A stretch of DNA of 64,000 bases from Panacagrimonas sp963975245 (GTDB taxonomy: Bacteria > Pseudomonadota > Gammaproteobacteria > Nevskiales > Nevskiaceae), in NCBI GenBank assembly GCA_963975245.1, contig CAXBFJ010000008.1, positions 186,001 through 250,000 on the forward strand, in the 5' to 3' direction. A program made the translations under genes and the position numbers. Every line of letters starts with the position of its first letter. Within the stretch, counting starts at the first letter, position 1. Shown here in pieces: positions 34,345 through 43,249 of this stretch. The notes beneath the pieces are model-generated. The model was not told where the DNA came from and searched no databases. It was given only the letters and a program-made list of their open reading frames with translations.

Positions 34345-35796
34345 GTGTCAGACGCTGATCGAAACAGGATGATTGAGGCAATCGTGAGCAAGACGATAGA
34401 TGCGGCCTGGGAAAGCGGCCCCGAGCAACTGGAAGACCGGCTTCGTGGCGTCCCGGACGACGCGACACTGGTCGTGGATTTTGACGAAACCTTATGGCTG
34501 CGCAATTCCACGGAGGCTTATCTGGCAAGCCTGCGCCCCCGCTTTCTGGCAGCACCGCTGCTGTGGCTGCTGGACATTCTCAAGCCATGGCGTTTTCTGG
34601 GTGGCGAAGCAGCGGCCGACTGGCTGCGTGTTTTGGTCGCTACCATCGTGTTTCCATGGACCGCTCTGATGTGGCCGCGCCGTGCTGCCGAGATCGGTGC
34701 GCGCCATGCCAATGAGGCCCTTCTGATGCTGCTGCGCCAACGCGCGGGTGCCCGCATCGTCGTCGCAACACAGGGCTTCAACTTTATTGTTGGGCCGCTG
34801 CTGGATCAGCTCGCGCTGCCGAACCACGAACGCCGCGTGTGCCGATTCTGGCGTGGTCGTGCGGACCGTCTCGGTGGCAAGCCCGCAATGCTGCAGGACG
34901 TGCCGCTCGAGCAGAGTGTGGTGATTACGGACTCTGAGCAGGACGCGCCACTGCTGGAACTGGGTGCGCTCCCGCTACTGGTGAAATGGCCCGAAGCGCG
35001 CTACGAACGCGCCCTGGCGCAGGTGTACGTGCCCTTGCGCTACGCCGAAACCATCAAGCGTCCCGGTCAACGATATTTTGTGCACGGCGTCGTGCTGGAG
35101 GACTGGGCCTTCTGGGTGCTGGCGACGGTGGTTCTCAGCGCCAGTCCTGCGCTGCATGTGCTGGGCCTGCTGTTCCTGCTCGTGTCTTTCTGGTGCATCT
35201 ACGAAGTCGGCTATATCGAGAATGATCGGGTGGCCGAGCTCTATGAGAAAGATCCGGTCCTTTCGGACAAATACCACGCGGAGGTCCTGCCACGACACTG
35301 GCTTGCGCCTTGGTGTTGGGCTACCGTAGTTGGCGCCATCGGAATCGCCTTGGCGCACCCCACTTCCTGGCCCGGTACCATGGCGGTCTGGCTTGCGGTC
35401 CTGCTTGGACTGCGCGCGGTGTACTACGTGTACAACCATGTGGACAAGAACACGCGCGCCTGGTTATCCCCTTTGCTGCACGCTTTTCGCAGTTTTGCGG
35501 CGGTCGCCATTGTCCCGGTAGGGCTGGCGGGCGCACTGGCGCTCGCAGCGCACGCGTGGTGCCGCTCCACCGCTTATCTGTACTACCGGATGGTGGGCGG
35601 CAAGTTCCCGCAGGCATCGATGTTCCTGATGCGCCTGTCGCTATTTACCTTGCTGTTCTTCGCAGCCTGGCTCGCGGACATGCCGTTGAATGGCCTGGAG
35701 GTCATTCTTCTGTTGTCGTGGGCGCTGTTTCGGGCGCGCCGCGAATTGGGCAAGGTGCTGCGCGGCGTGCGGCGGATATCAGGTGACCGTGCTTGA
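34345..35796 (+). CDS. HAD phosphatase-like domain fused to UbiA-type prenyltransferase
   Basis: A 483-residue two-domain protein from GTG 34345 with GAAAGGGG upstream. Residues ~1-215 form a HAD-superfamily domain: DxD motif LVVDFDETLW near residue 43 and a late ITDSEQDAPLL motif. Residues ~230-480 are membrane-embedded and UbiA-like: YEVGYIENDRVAELY contains the Asp/Asn-type diphosphate-binding region, and about eight helices follow. UbiA enzymes move polyprenyl groups onto aromatic or sugar acceptors; HAD domains hydrolyse phosphates. The fusion may couple prenyl transfer and dephosphorylation, but the acceptor is unknown. The 141 bases before it look empty. Confidence 0.75.
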   Translation: MSDADRNRMIEAIVSKTIDAAWESGPEQLEDRLRGVPDDATLVVDFDETLWLRNSTEAYLASLRPRFLAAPLLWLLDILKPWRFLGGEAAADWLRVLVATIVFPWTALMWPRRAAEIGARHANEALLMLLRQRAGARIVVATQGFNFIVGPLLDQLALPNHERRVCRFWRGRADRLGGKPAMLQDVPLEQSVVITDSEQDAPLLELGALPLLVKWPEARYERALAQVYVPLRYAETIKRPGQRYFVHGVVLEDWAFWVLATVVLSASPALHVLGLLFLLVSFWCIYEVGYIENDRVAELYEKDPVLSDKYHAEVLPRHWLAPWCWATVVGAIGIALAHPTSWPGTMAVWLAVLLGLRAVYYVYNHVDKNTRAWLSPLLHAFRSFAAVAIVPVGLAGALALAAHAWCRSTAYLYYRMVGGKFPQASMFLMRLSLFTLLFFAAWLADMPLNGLEVILLLSWALFRARRELGKVLRGVRRISGDRA

Positions 35797-35819
35797 AGGC
35801 TGGAGACTTCGGTCGTGGA

Positions 35820-36503
35820 TTATCGCGGCACCCAGCCGCCGCACATCGGGAAGGTCTGACCCACAAAGCAGTTGGCCGCGTCGCTGCACAGGTAGGCGGC
35901 GAAGTGCGCGTCTTCATCTGCAGACACCAGGCGGCCTAGCGGGACTTCCCATTTGATGCGTTCCTTGAACTTGGGCAGCTCCTGAACTTCGGGCGGGAAG
36001 TAGGTGGGGTTGTCGACAAGGTTCTGGGCAATGGCATTGACCTGGATGTTTTTTGGCGCCATCTCGACTCCAAGCGCCTGCGCAAAGGCCAGCTGCGCGC
36101 CACGCGCGGCACTGTAGGAGGTTGCACGCTTCATGCCGCGCAAGGCAGAGGCACTGCCCATCAGCAGAATTTTTCCTGCGCCGCGTTCCACCATCTGCGG
36201 CAACACGGCACGGGCCAGACGCGGAAGCGGGTCCACCATGTGCGCAAACATGCTGCGCCACTCGTCTTCGGTGCTGTCGAGAATGGAGCTGTTTGGCGCG
36301 GGCGCGCCAAGGTGCGCAATCAGCACGTCCACATGGCCAGCAGATTCCACCAGCTGTCTCGGCAGGTCGGGGTCAATCAGGGGGCGCGTATCGCCGATTA
36401 CGGTTGCGCCGAGCTTGCCCAGCAGTTCGGTCAGCACCGGACCCATGAAGATGTCGGACTGCGTGATCAGAATGCGTTTTCCGCTCAGGTCTATCAGGCT
36501 CAT
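35820..36503 (-). CDS. Halohydrin dehalogenase-like SDR protein (Ser-Tyr-Arg triad)
   Basis: A 227-residue SDR-fold protein whose coenzyme glycine motif is replaced by LITQSDIFMG, i.e. Thr14-x4-Phe19-x-Gly21, and whose active site is Ser117-x12-Tyr130-x3-Arg134 (MGSASA ... SYSAAR) instead of YxxxK. Those two patterns, T-x4-F/Y-x-G and S-x12-Y-x3-R, define halohydrin dehalogenases, which convert vicinal halohydrins to epoxides and release halide without NAD(P). The downstream YFPPE and GQTFPMCGGW segments also resemble that family. Translation is coupled to the amine oxidase upstream (ATGA). Classical NAD-dependent SDR activity is unlikely. Function is inferred, not shown. Confidence 0.82.
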   Translation of the reverse strand: MSLIDLSGKRILITQSDIFMGPVLTELLGKLGATVIGDTRPLIDPDLPRQLVESAGHVDVLIAHLGAPAPNSSILDSTEDEWRSMFAHMVDPLPRLARAVLPQMVERGAGKILLMGSASALRGMKRATSYSAARGAQLAFAQALGVEMAPKNIQVNAIAQNLVDNPTYFPPEVQELPKFKERIKWEVPLGRLVSADEDAHFAAYLCSDAANCFVGQTFPMCGGWVPR

Positions 36504-38047
36504 GCGCTTTGTTCCTTCTCGATAAGGGTGTTCTGTTTGGGGGCGGCGTCGAGCAAGGTTCTGGCAACCTGCTCGCCTGAACGAACGGCGCCATCCATGT
36601 AACCGGTCCAGTAGCCCGAGGTTTCGGTCCCGGCCCAGTGAATGCGTCCCACTGGCTCGCTGATGGCGGGGCCGTATGCAGTCAGCAGGCCCGGTGGTGC
36701 GATGACGGTCGGGCAACCGCGCGTCCAGGGCTCACGCGCCCAGTCAGCTACGTGCCACTGAACCGGGTGGCGCGCCTTGTCGCCAAAACAGCTGGCGAAA
36801 TTTTCAATCACGGCCTGACGCAATGCATCCGGGTCACCCGAGTACTGGCGTGCGCCGTCGCCGCCGACAAACCCCAGCAGCATGCCGATGCTGCCATCCG
36901 GTGGGCTGACGTCGAAGATGGTGCGTGCCGGGCCATCGTTGACCACGGCCGAGCCATTGAGTCCGTCCTCTCGCCAGAAGGGTTTGTCGTAGACGGCTTC
37001 ACATTTGATCAGCCAGCCAAATCCCATTTTCTGCGTGAGCTGGTCGCGTTCCGGCGGCAGCGCGGGCAGGTAATCGATGCGACCGGCCAGTGTCGGCGGA
37101 ATGGCAACCACCACATGCTGCCCCCGCACGACGAAATCATCACCGGAGACTTCTACCTCAGCATCGGATTGCCTGATGCGACGCACCGGGCGGCCCAGAC
37201 GCACACGATCGCCGAGTTGATCTGCCATGCGCTGCGAGATGGCCTGTGCGCCCTCGACGATGCGCTGTTCCTGAGCACCGTTCCGCGTGTTGAGCAAACG
37301 CTCGAACGAACCGGCGGTTCCGTGGGTGCCGGCGCAGGCGACATAGTGAAGTGCGAACAGGGCCGATATCTCGCGGGATTCAGCGCCGAACAGGGCCTCG
37401 AATCCGGCGGACAGATTTTTCTCGGTCTGGCCCAGGATATTGAGGGTGCGCGAGCGCAGCCACGACTCCAGGGTCTGGCGATCCAGTGCCTCGGCGTCTT
37501 CTGCAAGCCAGGGCTGGCCCACCGGGATGTCGCGTGCAAGCTTGTCGATCCAGGTCGCGGCGACGGCCAAGTCGGGAATGATCAGCGGATCGGGTGGCAC
37601 CGCGCCGAGCGGCGGCTTTTCCAAGAAGGTCTTGCGCTCGCCGCGAGCGATATAAACGGATTCGCCGTCGGTGGCCTGGTCAAACAGATGCAGGCCGAGT
37701 TCCGCGATCAACGCAAGCACCCGCTCCTGCGTCGGGCCAACCCAGGTGCCGCCCATTTCAGCAAAGGCGCCAGGGGCGACTTCAAGGCTCCAGGTGCGGC
37801 CGCCCACGCGGGCGCGGGCCTCCAGCACGATGACGCTCTTTCCAGCCTGGACAAGGCGGCGTGCCGCGGTCAGTCCGGCGATGCCCGCGCCCACGATGAT
37901 CACATCCGCGCGTTCAACTTCGCGCGCAGCCGCGGTGGCTTCTGGCGGCGGTGGCTGGCTGATGTCGGCTGCCAGAACGCCACTGCTCAATGCGCCGGCA
38001 CCAAGGCCAGCGAGAATTTTCCGGCGTCCGATATTGGTCGGTTTCAT
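36500..38047 (-). CDS. Flavin-dependent monoamine oxidase with Tat signal
   Basis: A 515-residue protein beginning MKPTNIGRRKILAGLGAGAL, a twin-arginine export signal (RRKIL), followed by the FAD motif VIIVGAGIAGLTAARRL, ARVGGRTWSLEV, and a C-terminal GRIHWAGTETSGYWTGYMDGA block that contacts the flavin. It belongs to the flavin amine oxidase family; the substrate amine is unknown. It is the first gene of a two-gene unit with the halohydrin-dehalogenase-like gene. Folding with FAD in the cytoplasm then Tat export would fit. Confidence 0.9.
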   Translation of the reverse strand: MKPTNIGRRKILAGLGAGALSSGVLAADISQPPPPEATAAAREVERADVIIVGAGIAGLTAARRLVQAGKSVIVLEARARVGGRTWSLEVAPGAFAEMGGTWVGPTQERVLALIAELGLHLFDQATDGESVYIARGERKTFLEKPPLGAVPPDPLIIPDLAVAATWIDKLARDIPVGQPWLAEDAEALDRQTLESWLRSRTLNILGQTEKNLSAGFEALFGAESREISALFALHYVACAGTHGTAGSFERLLNTRNGAQEQRIVEGAQAISQRMADQLGDRVRLGRPVRRIRQSDAEVEVSGDDFVVRGQHVVVAIPPTLAGRIDYLPALPPERDQLTQKMGFGWLIKCEAVYDKPFWREDGLNGSAVVNDGPARTIFDVSPPDGSIGMLLGFVGGDGARQYSGDPDALRQAVIENFASCFGDKARHPVQWHVADWAREPWTRGCPTVIAPPGLLTAYGPAISEPVGRIHWAGTETSGYWTGYMDGAVRSGEQVARTLLDAAPKQNTLIEKEQSA

Positions 38048-38169
38048 GCGCTCTCCTCGGCTGCTTATTGTGCCGTAGTGGACGCAGTGCGCACGCAGAC
38101 CCGTTGAATCACCGATGCCTGTGGTGAATACGCCCTAAAATAGCGTTATTCCCAGCCAGCTTATTGACC

Positions 38170-39033
38170 ATGACGCTTGATCTGACCAACGCGCACGACA
38201 TCGCCCACGTCCTGACTGAGGCGCTGCCATATATCCGGCGCTTCGCAAGCAAGACCATTGTCGTCAAGTATGGCGGCAACGCGATGAAGGACGACGTCAT
38301 GATCTCGTCTTTCGCTCGTGACATCGTGCTGATGAAAGCGGTGGGCATGAACCCGGTCGTCGTCCATGGTGCTGGCCCGCAGATTGGCACGCATCTGGAA
38401 AAACTTGGCAAAAGCTCACGCTTTGTCCAGGGCATGCGGGTAACCGACGACGAGACCATGGACGTGGTCGAAATGATGCTCGGCGGGCTGGTCAACAAGG
38501 CCATCGTCTCCGCCATCAATCAGCAGGGAGGCCGCGCGGTGGGCCTGACCGGCAAGGACGGTTCCATGATCCGCGCGCGCAAGCTCAATATCGAAGGTGA
38601 AGATATCGGGCAGGTCGGCGAGGTGGAGAAAATTGATCCGCGTGTGATCAATCATCTCGAATCAGGCGGATTCATCCCGGTGATCGCGCCGATAGGCGTT
38701 GGCGAACAGGGCGAGGCGTTCAACATCAATGCTGACGTGGCTGCGGGCAAGATTGCCTCTGTGCTGCAAGCGGAGAAGGTGATGTTCCTGACCAGCGCGC
38801 CCGGGGTGCTCGACAAGAACGGCGACATCCTCACCGGCCTGAGCGTGAATGAAGTGGAAACGCTGATTGCCGACGGCACCATTTCAGGCGGCATGGTGCC
38901 CAAGGTGCGTTATGCGCTGGACGCAGTGAATAGTGGCGTGCGCAACGCCGTCATCATTGATGGGCGTGTTGAGCATGCGGTTCTGCTGGAACTGTTCACC
39001 GACAAGGGCGTTGGCACTCTGATACGCGGCTGA
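38170..39033 (+). CDS. argB: Acetylglutamate kinase
   Basis: A 287-residue amino-acid kinase that phosphorylates N-acetylglutamate in arginine synthesis. Motifs: IVVKYGGNAMKDD (phosphate-binding lysine and Gly loop), VVVHGAGPQIG, FVQGMRVTDDETMDVVEM, INADVAAGKIA, LTSAPGVLDKNG, GGMVPKVRYALDAV. The N-terminal extension of about 20 residues fits arginine-inhibited hexameric forms. ATG 38170 is preferred over the in-frame TTG at 38164. Divergent from the amine oxidase gene. Confidence 0.96.
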   Translation: MTLDLTNAHDIAHVLTEALPYIRRFASKTIVVKYGGNAMKDDVMISSFARDIVLMKAVGMNPVVVHGAGPQIGTHLEKLGKSSRFVQGMRVTDDETMDVVEMMLGGLVNKAIVSAINQQGGRAVGLTGKDGSMIRARKLNIEGEDIGQVGEVEKIDPRVINHLESGGFIPVIAPIGVGEQGEAFNINADVAAGKIASVLQAEKVMFLTSAPGVLDKNGDILTGLSVNEVETLIADGTISGGMVPKVRYALDAVNSGVRNAVIIDGRVEHAVLLELFTDKGVGTLIRG

Positions 39034-39072
39034 TGACTGCGCGCCGGCTGGCTGCTTGCCGGGGCGAGGACT

Positions 39073-40176
39073 TCAGGACTTTGGCAGGCGCATCGTCTGC
39101 TCAACGATGACCCAACTGCGTTCCTTGCTGTTTTTGATGACCATCTCAAACGGGGCAGACACCTTGCTGCGCCGGTCGGTACGAATGGCTTTCACGCGTG
39201 CCCGGCCACCGGGTTCGGCCGTGACCTTGATGGCTGAATACACCTGCGTTTCCAGGTTCAGCTTGGATGCTTCGAGTTCATCGATCAGGAACTTGGCGAA
39301 GCTTTCCAGATTGTGGTCTTTCTGCACGCTGCTGCCATCGGCATCAATGGTTTCAAGATGGATGATGGCCTCAGGCGAGTAGAGCCCGATGATGGCAGGG
39401 TCAAAGGCGCGCTCGGTCTCGACGAATGAATCAAAGAATTCGCGCGCGGCAACCAGGTCAACCGCCTGATCATCCTTGGGCGCAAAAGCGCCCGGTGGAG
39501 GGCAGGGACTGTCTTGTTCAACGCGGCCCAGGGTGATTTCCTGGAACCGCTTGATGTCGCGGGTGAAGGAGGTGCAGATGTCTGCGCGGTTCTGGACCAG
39601 CTCTGCGATGGCGCGCGTGTTGGCTGCCACCAGACCTTCAAACTTTTCGATATTGGCCAGCAGGCGCGGATGCGCCTTTTTCCTCGAGCCGGGTTCGGGC
39701 AGGCGACTGCGCAGGTCCGCCAGTGCACTGGCGTCGCGCCGTGCCGCAGCCTGGGTGAGATCGGTGCGGGTATCGATGGTCGCGAGTCGGTCATTGCGCA
39801 GGGCGATCAGCTCATGTGTTTCTGAGTAGGTTTGCAGCAATGCGCGGTCGTAGGCGGCCTGTCGATCTCGTGCCAAGGCAGCCTTGGCTTCGGCCTGCGC
39901 TTTGGCCTGCGCCGCTTCTCGCTCTTCGGCCGTCATTTCCGCAGGAATGACCTCGCGGGTGCGCCCGACGCTGTCCAGTATCTGGCGCTCCTTCTTTGCA
40001 TACTTGGGCGGCACCGCATTGCCGCAGGCGCGGCGGCCCGCATCATCCTTCCAGCACACAACCTTGACCTTGATCAACTGTCCGCGCTCCGCCGCGTGCA
40101 AGGGCGCGCCCACGAGCAGGGCTGCCAAGGCGAATGCGAGGCATGGCTGGCGAAATCCGGCTGGGACAGCACTCAT
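39073..40176 (-). CDS. Exported protein with DUF4124-like start and NTF2-like C-terminal domain
   Basis: A 367-residue protein with a signal peptide (LAFALAALLVGAPLHAAERG), then KVKVVCWKDDAGRRACGNAVPPKYA, which resembles the DUF4124 type 'KCxDxxGxxxYGxxxPxxYA' opening. A Lys/Ala/Glu-rich coiled coil follows (residues ~75-130), and the last ~120 residues look like an NTF2/SnoaL-type fold (ALYSPEAIIHLETID ... VIVEQTMRLPKS in outline). No activity known. It is convergent with argB and adjacent to pyrE; probably periplasmic. Confidence 0.6.
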   Translation of the reverse strand: MSAVPAGFRQPCLAFALAALLVGAPLHAAERGQLIKVKVVCWKDDAGRRACGNAVPPKYAKKERQILDSVGRTREVIPAEMTAEEREAAQAKAQAEAKAALARDRQAAYDRALLQTYSETHELIALRNDRLATIDTRTDLTQAAARRDASALADLRSRLPEPGSRKKAHPRLLANIEKFEGLVAANTRAIAELVQNRADICTSFTRDIKRFQEITLGRVEQDSPCPPPGAFAPKDDQAVDLVAAREFFDSFVETERAFDPAIIGLYSPEAIIHLETIDADGSSVQKDHNLESFAKFLIDELEASKLNLETQVYSAIKVTAEPGGRARVKAIRTDRRSKVSAPFEMVIKNSKERSWVIVEQTMRLPKS

Positions 40177-40203
40177 GATTTCTATCGTGGCACGGACAGT
40201 GAT

Positions 40204-40845
40204 TTACTCGACGCCATATTGTTTCTGATAGTCGCGCATGGATTGCAGGGTATCTCGCCGGCTCAGATCAGACTCCAGAAATACCATGACATCCTGAACC
40301 CTGACCATTGCGCGCACTTGCACCCCGGTTTCTTGTTGCAGTGCATCAACGGCTGAAATCCCGGCAGGACCGCGTTCCTGCCGGTCCAGCGCCACCACGG
40401 CTGCCACCGGCTCTGCGCCGGCCTGACGCAACAAGTGGATGGCTTCGCGCATGGCGGTGCCGGCGGTGAGTACGTCATCAACAATGATGACGCGGCCCTT
40501 GGGCGCGGCGCCGACCAGAGTGCCGCCTTCGCCATGATCCTTGGCTTCCTTGCGGTTGTAGGCGTAGGGCAGATCTCGTCCGCTGTCCGCCAGGGCGCAG
40601 GCCGTAGCCGCCACCAGCGGAATGCCCTTGTAGGCCGGGCCGAACAGCATGTCGCAGGCGATGCCGCTGTTGATGATGGTTTGCGCATAGGCGCGTGACA
40701 GCGTACGCATGGCCGCACCGGAGCTGATCTGTCCCAGGTTGAAGAAATAGGGACTGATCCTGCCCGACTTGAGCGTGAAGGAGCCGAAGCGCAGAACCTC
40801 ATGTTCCAGCGCCAGTCTGATGAAATCGGTCTGGTAGTCGTGCAT
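40204..40845 (-). CDS. pyrE: Orotate phosphoribosyltransferase
   Basis: About 213 residues. The enzyme makes OMP from orotate and PRPP in pyrimidine synthesis. Seen: MHDYQTDFIRLALEHEVLRF, SGRISPYFFNLGQ, FGPAYKGIPL, AYNRKEAKDHGEGG, the PRPP loop VIIVDDVLTAGTAM, and ALDRQERG. The start is placed at 40845 because the usual family opening is M-x-x-Y-x-x-x-F; ATG 40863 would add six residues (MTNTIP). Neither has a clear Shine-Dalgarno. Divergent from exonuclease III. Confidence 0.95.
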   Translation of the reverse strand: MHDYQTDFIRLALEHEVLRFGSFTLKSGRISPYFFNLGQISSGAAMRTLSRAYAQTIINSGIACDMLFGPAYKGIPLVAATACALADSGRDLPYAYNRKEAKDHGEGGTLVGAAPKGRVIIVDDVLTAGTAMREAIHLLRQAGAEPVAAVVALDRQERGPAGISAVDALQQETGVQVRAMVRVQDVMVFLESDLSRRDTLQSMRDYQKQYGVE

Positions 40846-41059
40846 GGGGATTGTGTTTGTCATCAAGGCATTGTGGCCGAAGTATTTGTGTCCGCCAATC
40901 TGCTGAGGCCAGAACATGAATCCGGTTTCCGGCTCCCGCGATTGTGTAGATGAGCATGCTGAATTGCGCCGGGGAGGTCACAATGTCCGCCGCACACCGC
41001 GGTGGATTCTGTCTTACAGCGGTGTTCCCTTGAACTTATCGCCCTGCAAGATTTCTGAC

Positions 41060-41839
41060 ATGCGCATCATCACCATCAATACCAACGGCATTCGTTCTGC
41101 TGCAAAAAAAGGATTCTTTGAATGGCTTCCCAAGCAGAAGGCGGACGTGGTCTGCATTCAGGAAACCAAGGCGCAGCTGGCTGATTTGCAGGCTGATCCG
41201 GGGTTTTTCCCGGAGGGCTGGACGGTTCATTTCAAGAGCGCGGTGAAGAAAGGCTATGCCGGCGTGGCGATTTATTCGCGCAAGGCTCCGGACAAGATCA
41301 TCGAGACCATCGGCGCGGAGGAGTTTGATGACCAGGGGCGCTATCTGGAGTTTCGCTTCGGCAACCTGTCTGTGGTCTCGCTGTATCTGCCCTCCGGATC
41401 GTCTGGCCCTGAGCGGCAGGCGTCGAAGGATCGTTTTCTGGAGTTCTTCGGCCCGATCATGGGCAAGTGGGCCAAGTCCAAACGCGATTACGTCATCTGC
41501 GCGGACTGGAATATCGCGCACACGGAAAAGGATTTGAAGAACTGGAAGTCCAACCAGAAAAACTCGGGCTTCCTGCCGCACGAACGCGCATGGATGACGC
41601 AGGCACTGACCCAGCAGGGCTGGGTGGATGCGCACCGCAAACTGGAACCCGAGCTTGAGGGCGAGCTCTACACCTGGTGGTCCAATCGTGGCAATGCGTG
41701 GGCCAACAACGTGGGGTGGCGTCTGGACTACCAGTTGGTGAGTCCGAGACTCGCGCCGCGAATCAAGCGGGCGAGCGTCTACAAGGAATCTCGTTTTTCC
41801 GATCATGCACCGCTACTGGTGGACTACGACGATGCCTAG
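41060..41839 (+). CDS. xth: Exodeoxyribonuclease III (AP endonuclease family 1)
   Basis: A 259-residue EEP-fold nuclease that cuts DNA at abasic sites and trims 3' ends. Motifs: MRIITINTNGIRSAAKKGFF, VCIQETKAQ (metal-binding Glu), GYAGVAIYSRK, ADWNIAHTEKDL, the NNVGWRLDYQLVSP block and the catalytic SDHAPLLVDY at the end. The start at 41060 gives the typical opening; upstream in-frame sequence lacks similarity. Divergent from pyrE. Confidence 0.95.
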   Translation: MRIITINTNGIRSAAKKGFFEWLPKQKADVVCIQETKAQLADLQADPGFFPEGWTVHFKSAVKKGYAGVAIYSRKAPDKIIETIGAEEFDDQGRYLEFRFGNLSVVSLYLPSGSSGPERQASKDRFLEFFGPIMGKWAKSKRDYVICADWNIAHTEKDLKNWKSNQKNSGFLPHERAWMTQALTQQGWVDAHRKLEPELEGELYTWWSNRGNAWANNVGWRLDYQLVSPRLAPRIKRASVYKESRFSDHAPLLVDYDDA

Positions 41840-41872
41840 TCTGATGCGCTTCATCACATCAGCGTGCTGCGC

Positions 41873-43249
41873 ATGAGCAAGAGCTGGCGCGAGTCGCTGC
41901 GTGTGTATCGCCACCCCAGGGTGGCGGCCATGCTGTTCCTGGGGTTCTCCGCGGGTCTGCCTTTCCTGCTTGTTTTCTCGACGCTGTCTGCGTGGCTGGC
42001 GCAGGCGGGAATCGAGCGCGGCACCATCGGGCTGCTCTCTTGGGTGGGGATCACCTATTCCATCAAGTTTTTCTGGGCGCCGATTGTTGATCGCATCGAA
42101 CTGCCCTTGCTTCATCGGCTGCTGGGGCGTCGGCGGTCATGGATGCTGCTGGCGCAGCTGGGCATGGCAGCAGGCCTGGCCGGTCTTGCCGTGCAGGATC
42201 CGACATCGCAGTTGCAGGTGATGGTGGCCTGCGCGCTGGTCGTCGCGTTTTCTTCAGCCACACAGGACATCGCCATTGATGCATGGCGAATCGAAGCCGC
42301 TGCGCTGGAGCATCAGGGCGCGATGTCGGCGTCCTATCAGCTGGGTTATCGGATTGCCTTGATCGTGGCCGGAGCGGGCTGTCTGTTCCTGGCTGATGTG
42401 CATGGCTGGAAGGCGGCGTATCTGGTGATGGCGGCGCTGGTGATGATTGGCGTGGTCACCAGCTTGCTGGTGCCGGAGCCGGAAAACAGCGTGGATCGCG
42501 CAACACCGCAATCCGAACTGCGTGCCATTGCCTGGCTTGAAGCGCATGCACACTGGCCACAGAAGATGCGCGATCTCGGGGCCTGGTTTGTCGGCGCTGT
42601 GATCTGTCCGTTCGTGGATTTCTTCACGCGCAATGGACTGAAGCTGGGCATCGCCATTCTTTGCTTTGTCGGCTTGTTCCGCCTGACAGATATCACCATG
42701 GGGTCCATGGCCAATCCGTTCTACCTGTCCATGGGTTACTCCCTGAGCGAGGTCGCGGCGATTGCCAAGTTTTATGGCGTGATCATGTCCATCGGCGGCG
42801 CGTTCCTGGGCGGCATTGCGGTGCTGCGTTTCGGCGCCGTCGCCTCACTGATGGCCGGCGGGGTGATGGTAATTCTCTCTAATCTGGGTTTTGCCGCGCT
42901 GGCCCTGCAGGACGCGCCGGGCCTGACAGGCCTGGCCTTGGTCATCAGTGGCGACAACATGGCAGCGGGCTTTGCCGGTTGTGCGTTCATCGCCTATCTG
43001 TCCGGGCTCACCAATACAGCGTACACGGCGACCCAGTACGCCTTGTTCTCGTCAATTTTCACCTTGCCCGGCAAGGTGCTTGGCGGGGCTTCGGGCTACG
43101 TGTCAGAGGCTCTCGACTGGCCCGGATTCTTTCTCTACACCTCGGCGTTGGGACTTCCTGCGCTGTTGCTGATTGTCTGGCTGAGTCGGCAAATGCCCGC
43201 GCCTGAGGCCGCAGAAGCAGATGTCAGAGATCGTCCAGCATCAGGTTGA
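41873..43249 (+). CDS. ampG: AmpG-type muropeptide MFS permease
   Basis: A 458-residue major facilitator protein with about twelve or more membrane segments. It opens YRHPRVAAMLFLGFSAGLPF, has SWVGITYSIKFFWAPIVDR, the loop LLGRRRSWML, and SATQDIAIDAWRIE, all typical of AmpG, which imports anhydro-muropeptides for cell-wall recycling and signals AmpR-type beta-lactamase induction. GTG 41864 is an alternative start three codons earlier. Its 3' end overlaps the convergent DUF6763 gene by 26 bases. Confidence 0.92.
   Translation: MSKSWRESLRVYRHPRVAAMLFLGFSAGLPFLLVFSTLSAWLAQAGIERGTIGLLSWVGITYSIKFFWAPIVDRIELPLLHRLLGRRRSWMLLAQLGMAAGLAGLAVQDPTSQLQVMVACALVVAFSSATQDIAIDAWRIEAAALEHQGAMSASYQLGYRIALIVAGAGCLFLADVHGWKAAYLVMAALVMIGVVTSLLVPEPENSVDRATPQSELRAIAWLEAHAHWPQKMRDLGAWFVGAVICPFVDFFTRNGLKLGIAILCFVGLFRLTDITMGSMANPFYLSMGYSLSEVAAIAKFYGVIMSIGGAFLGGIAVLRFGAVASLMAGGVMVILSNLGFAALALQDAPGLTGLALVISGDNMAAGFAGCAFIAYLSGLTNTAYTATQYALFSSIFTLPGKVLGGASGYVSEALDWPGFFLYTSALGLPALLLIVWLSRQMPAPEAAEADVRDRPASG

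Noticed and set aside
36638..38107. 489-codon plus-strand open frame within the amine oxidase gene
   Set aside because: Antisense to a protein with an intact FAD motif and Tat signal; the product has no family features.
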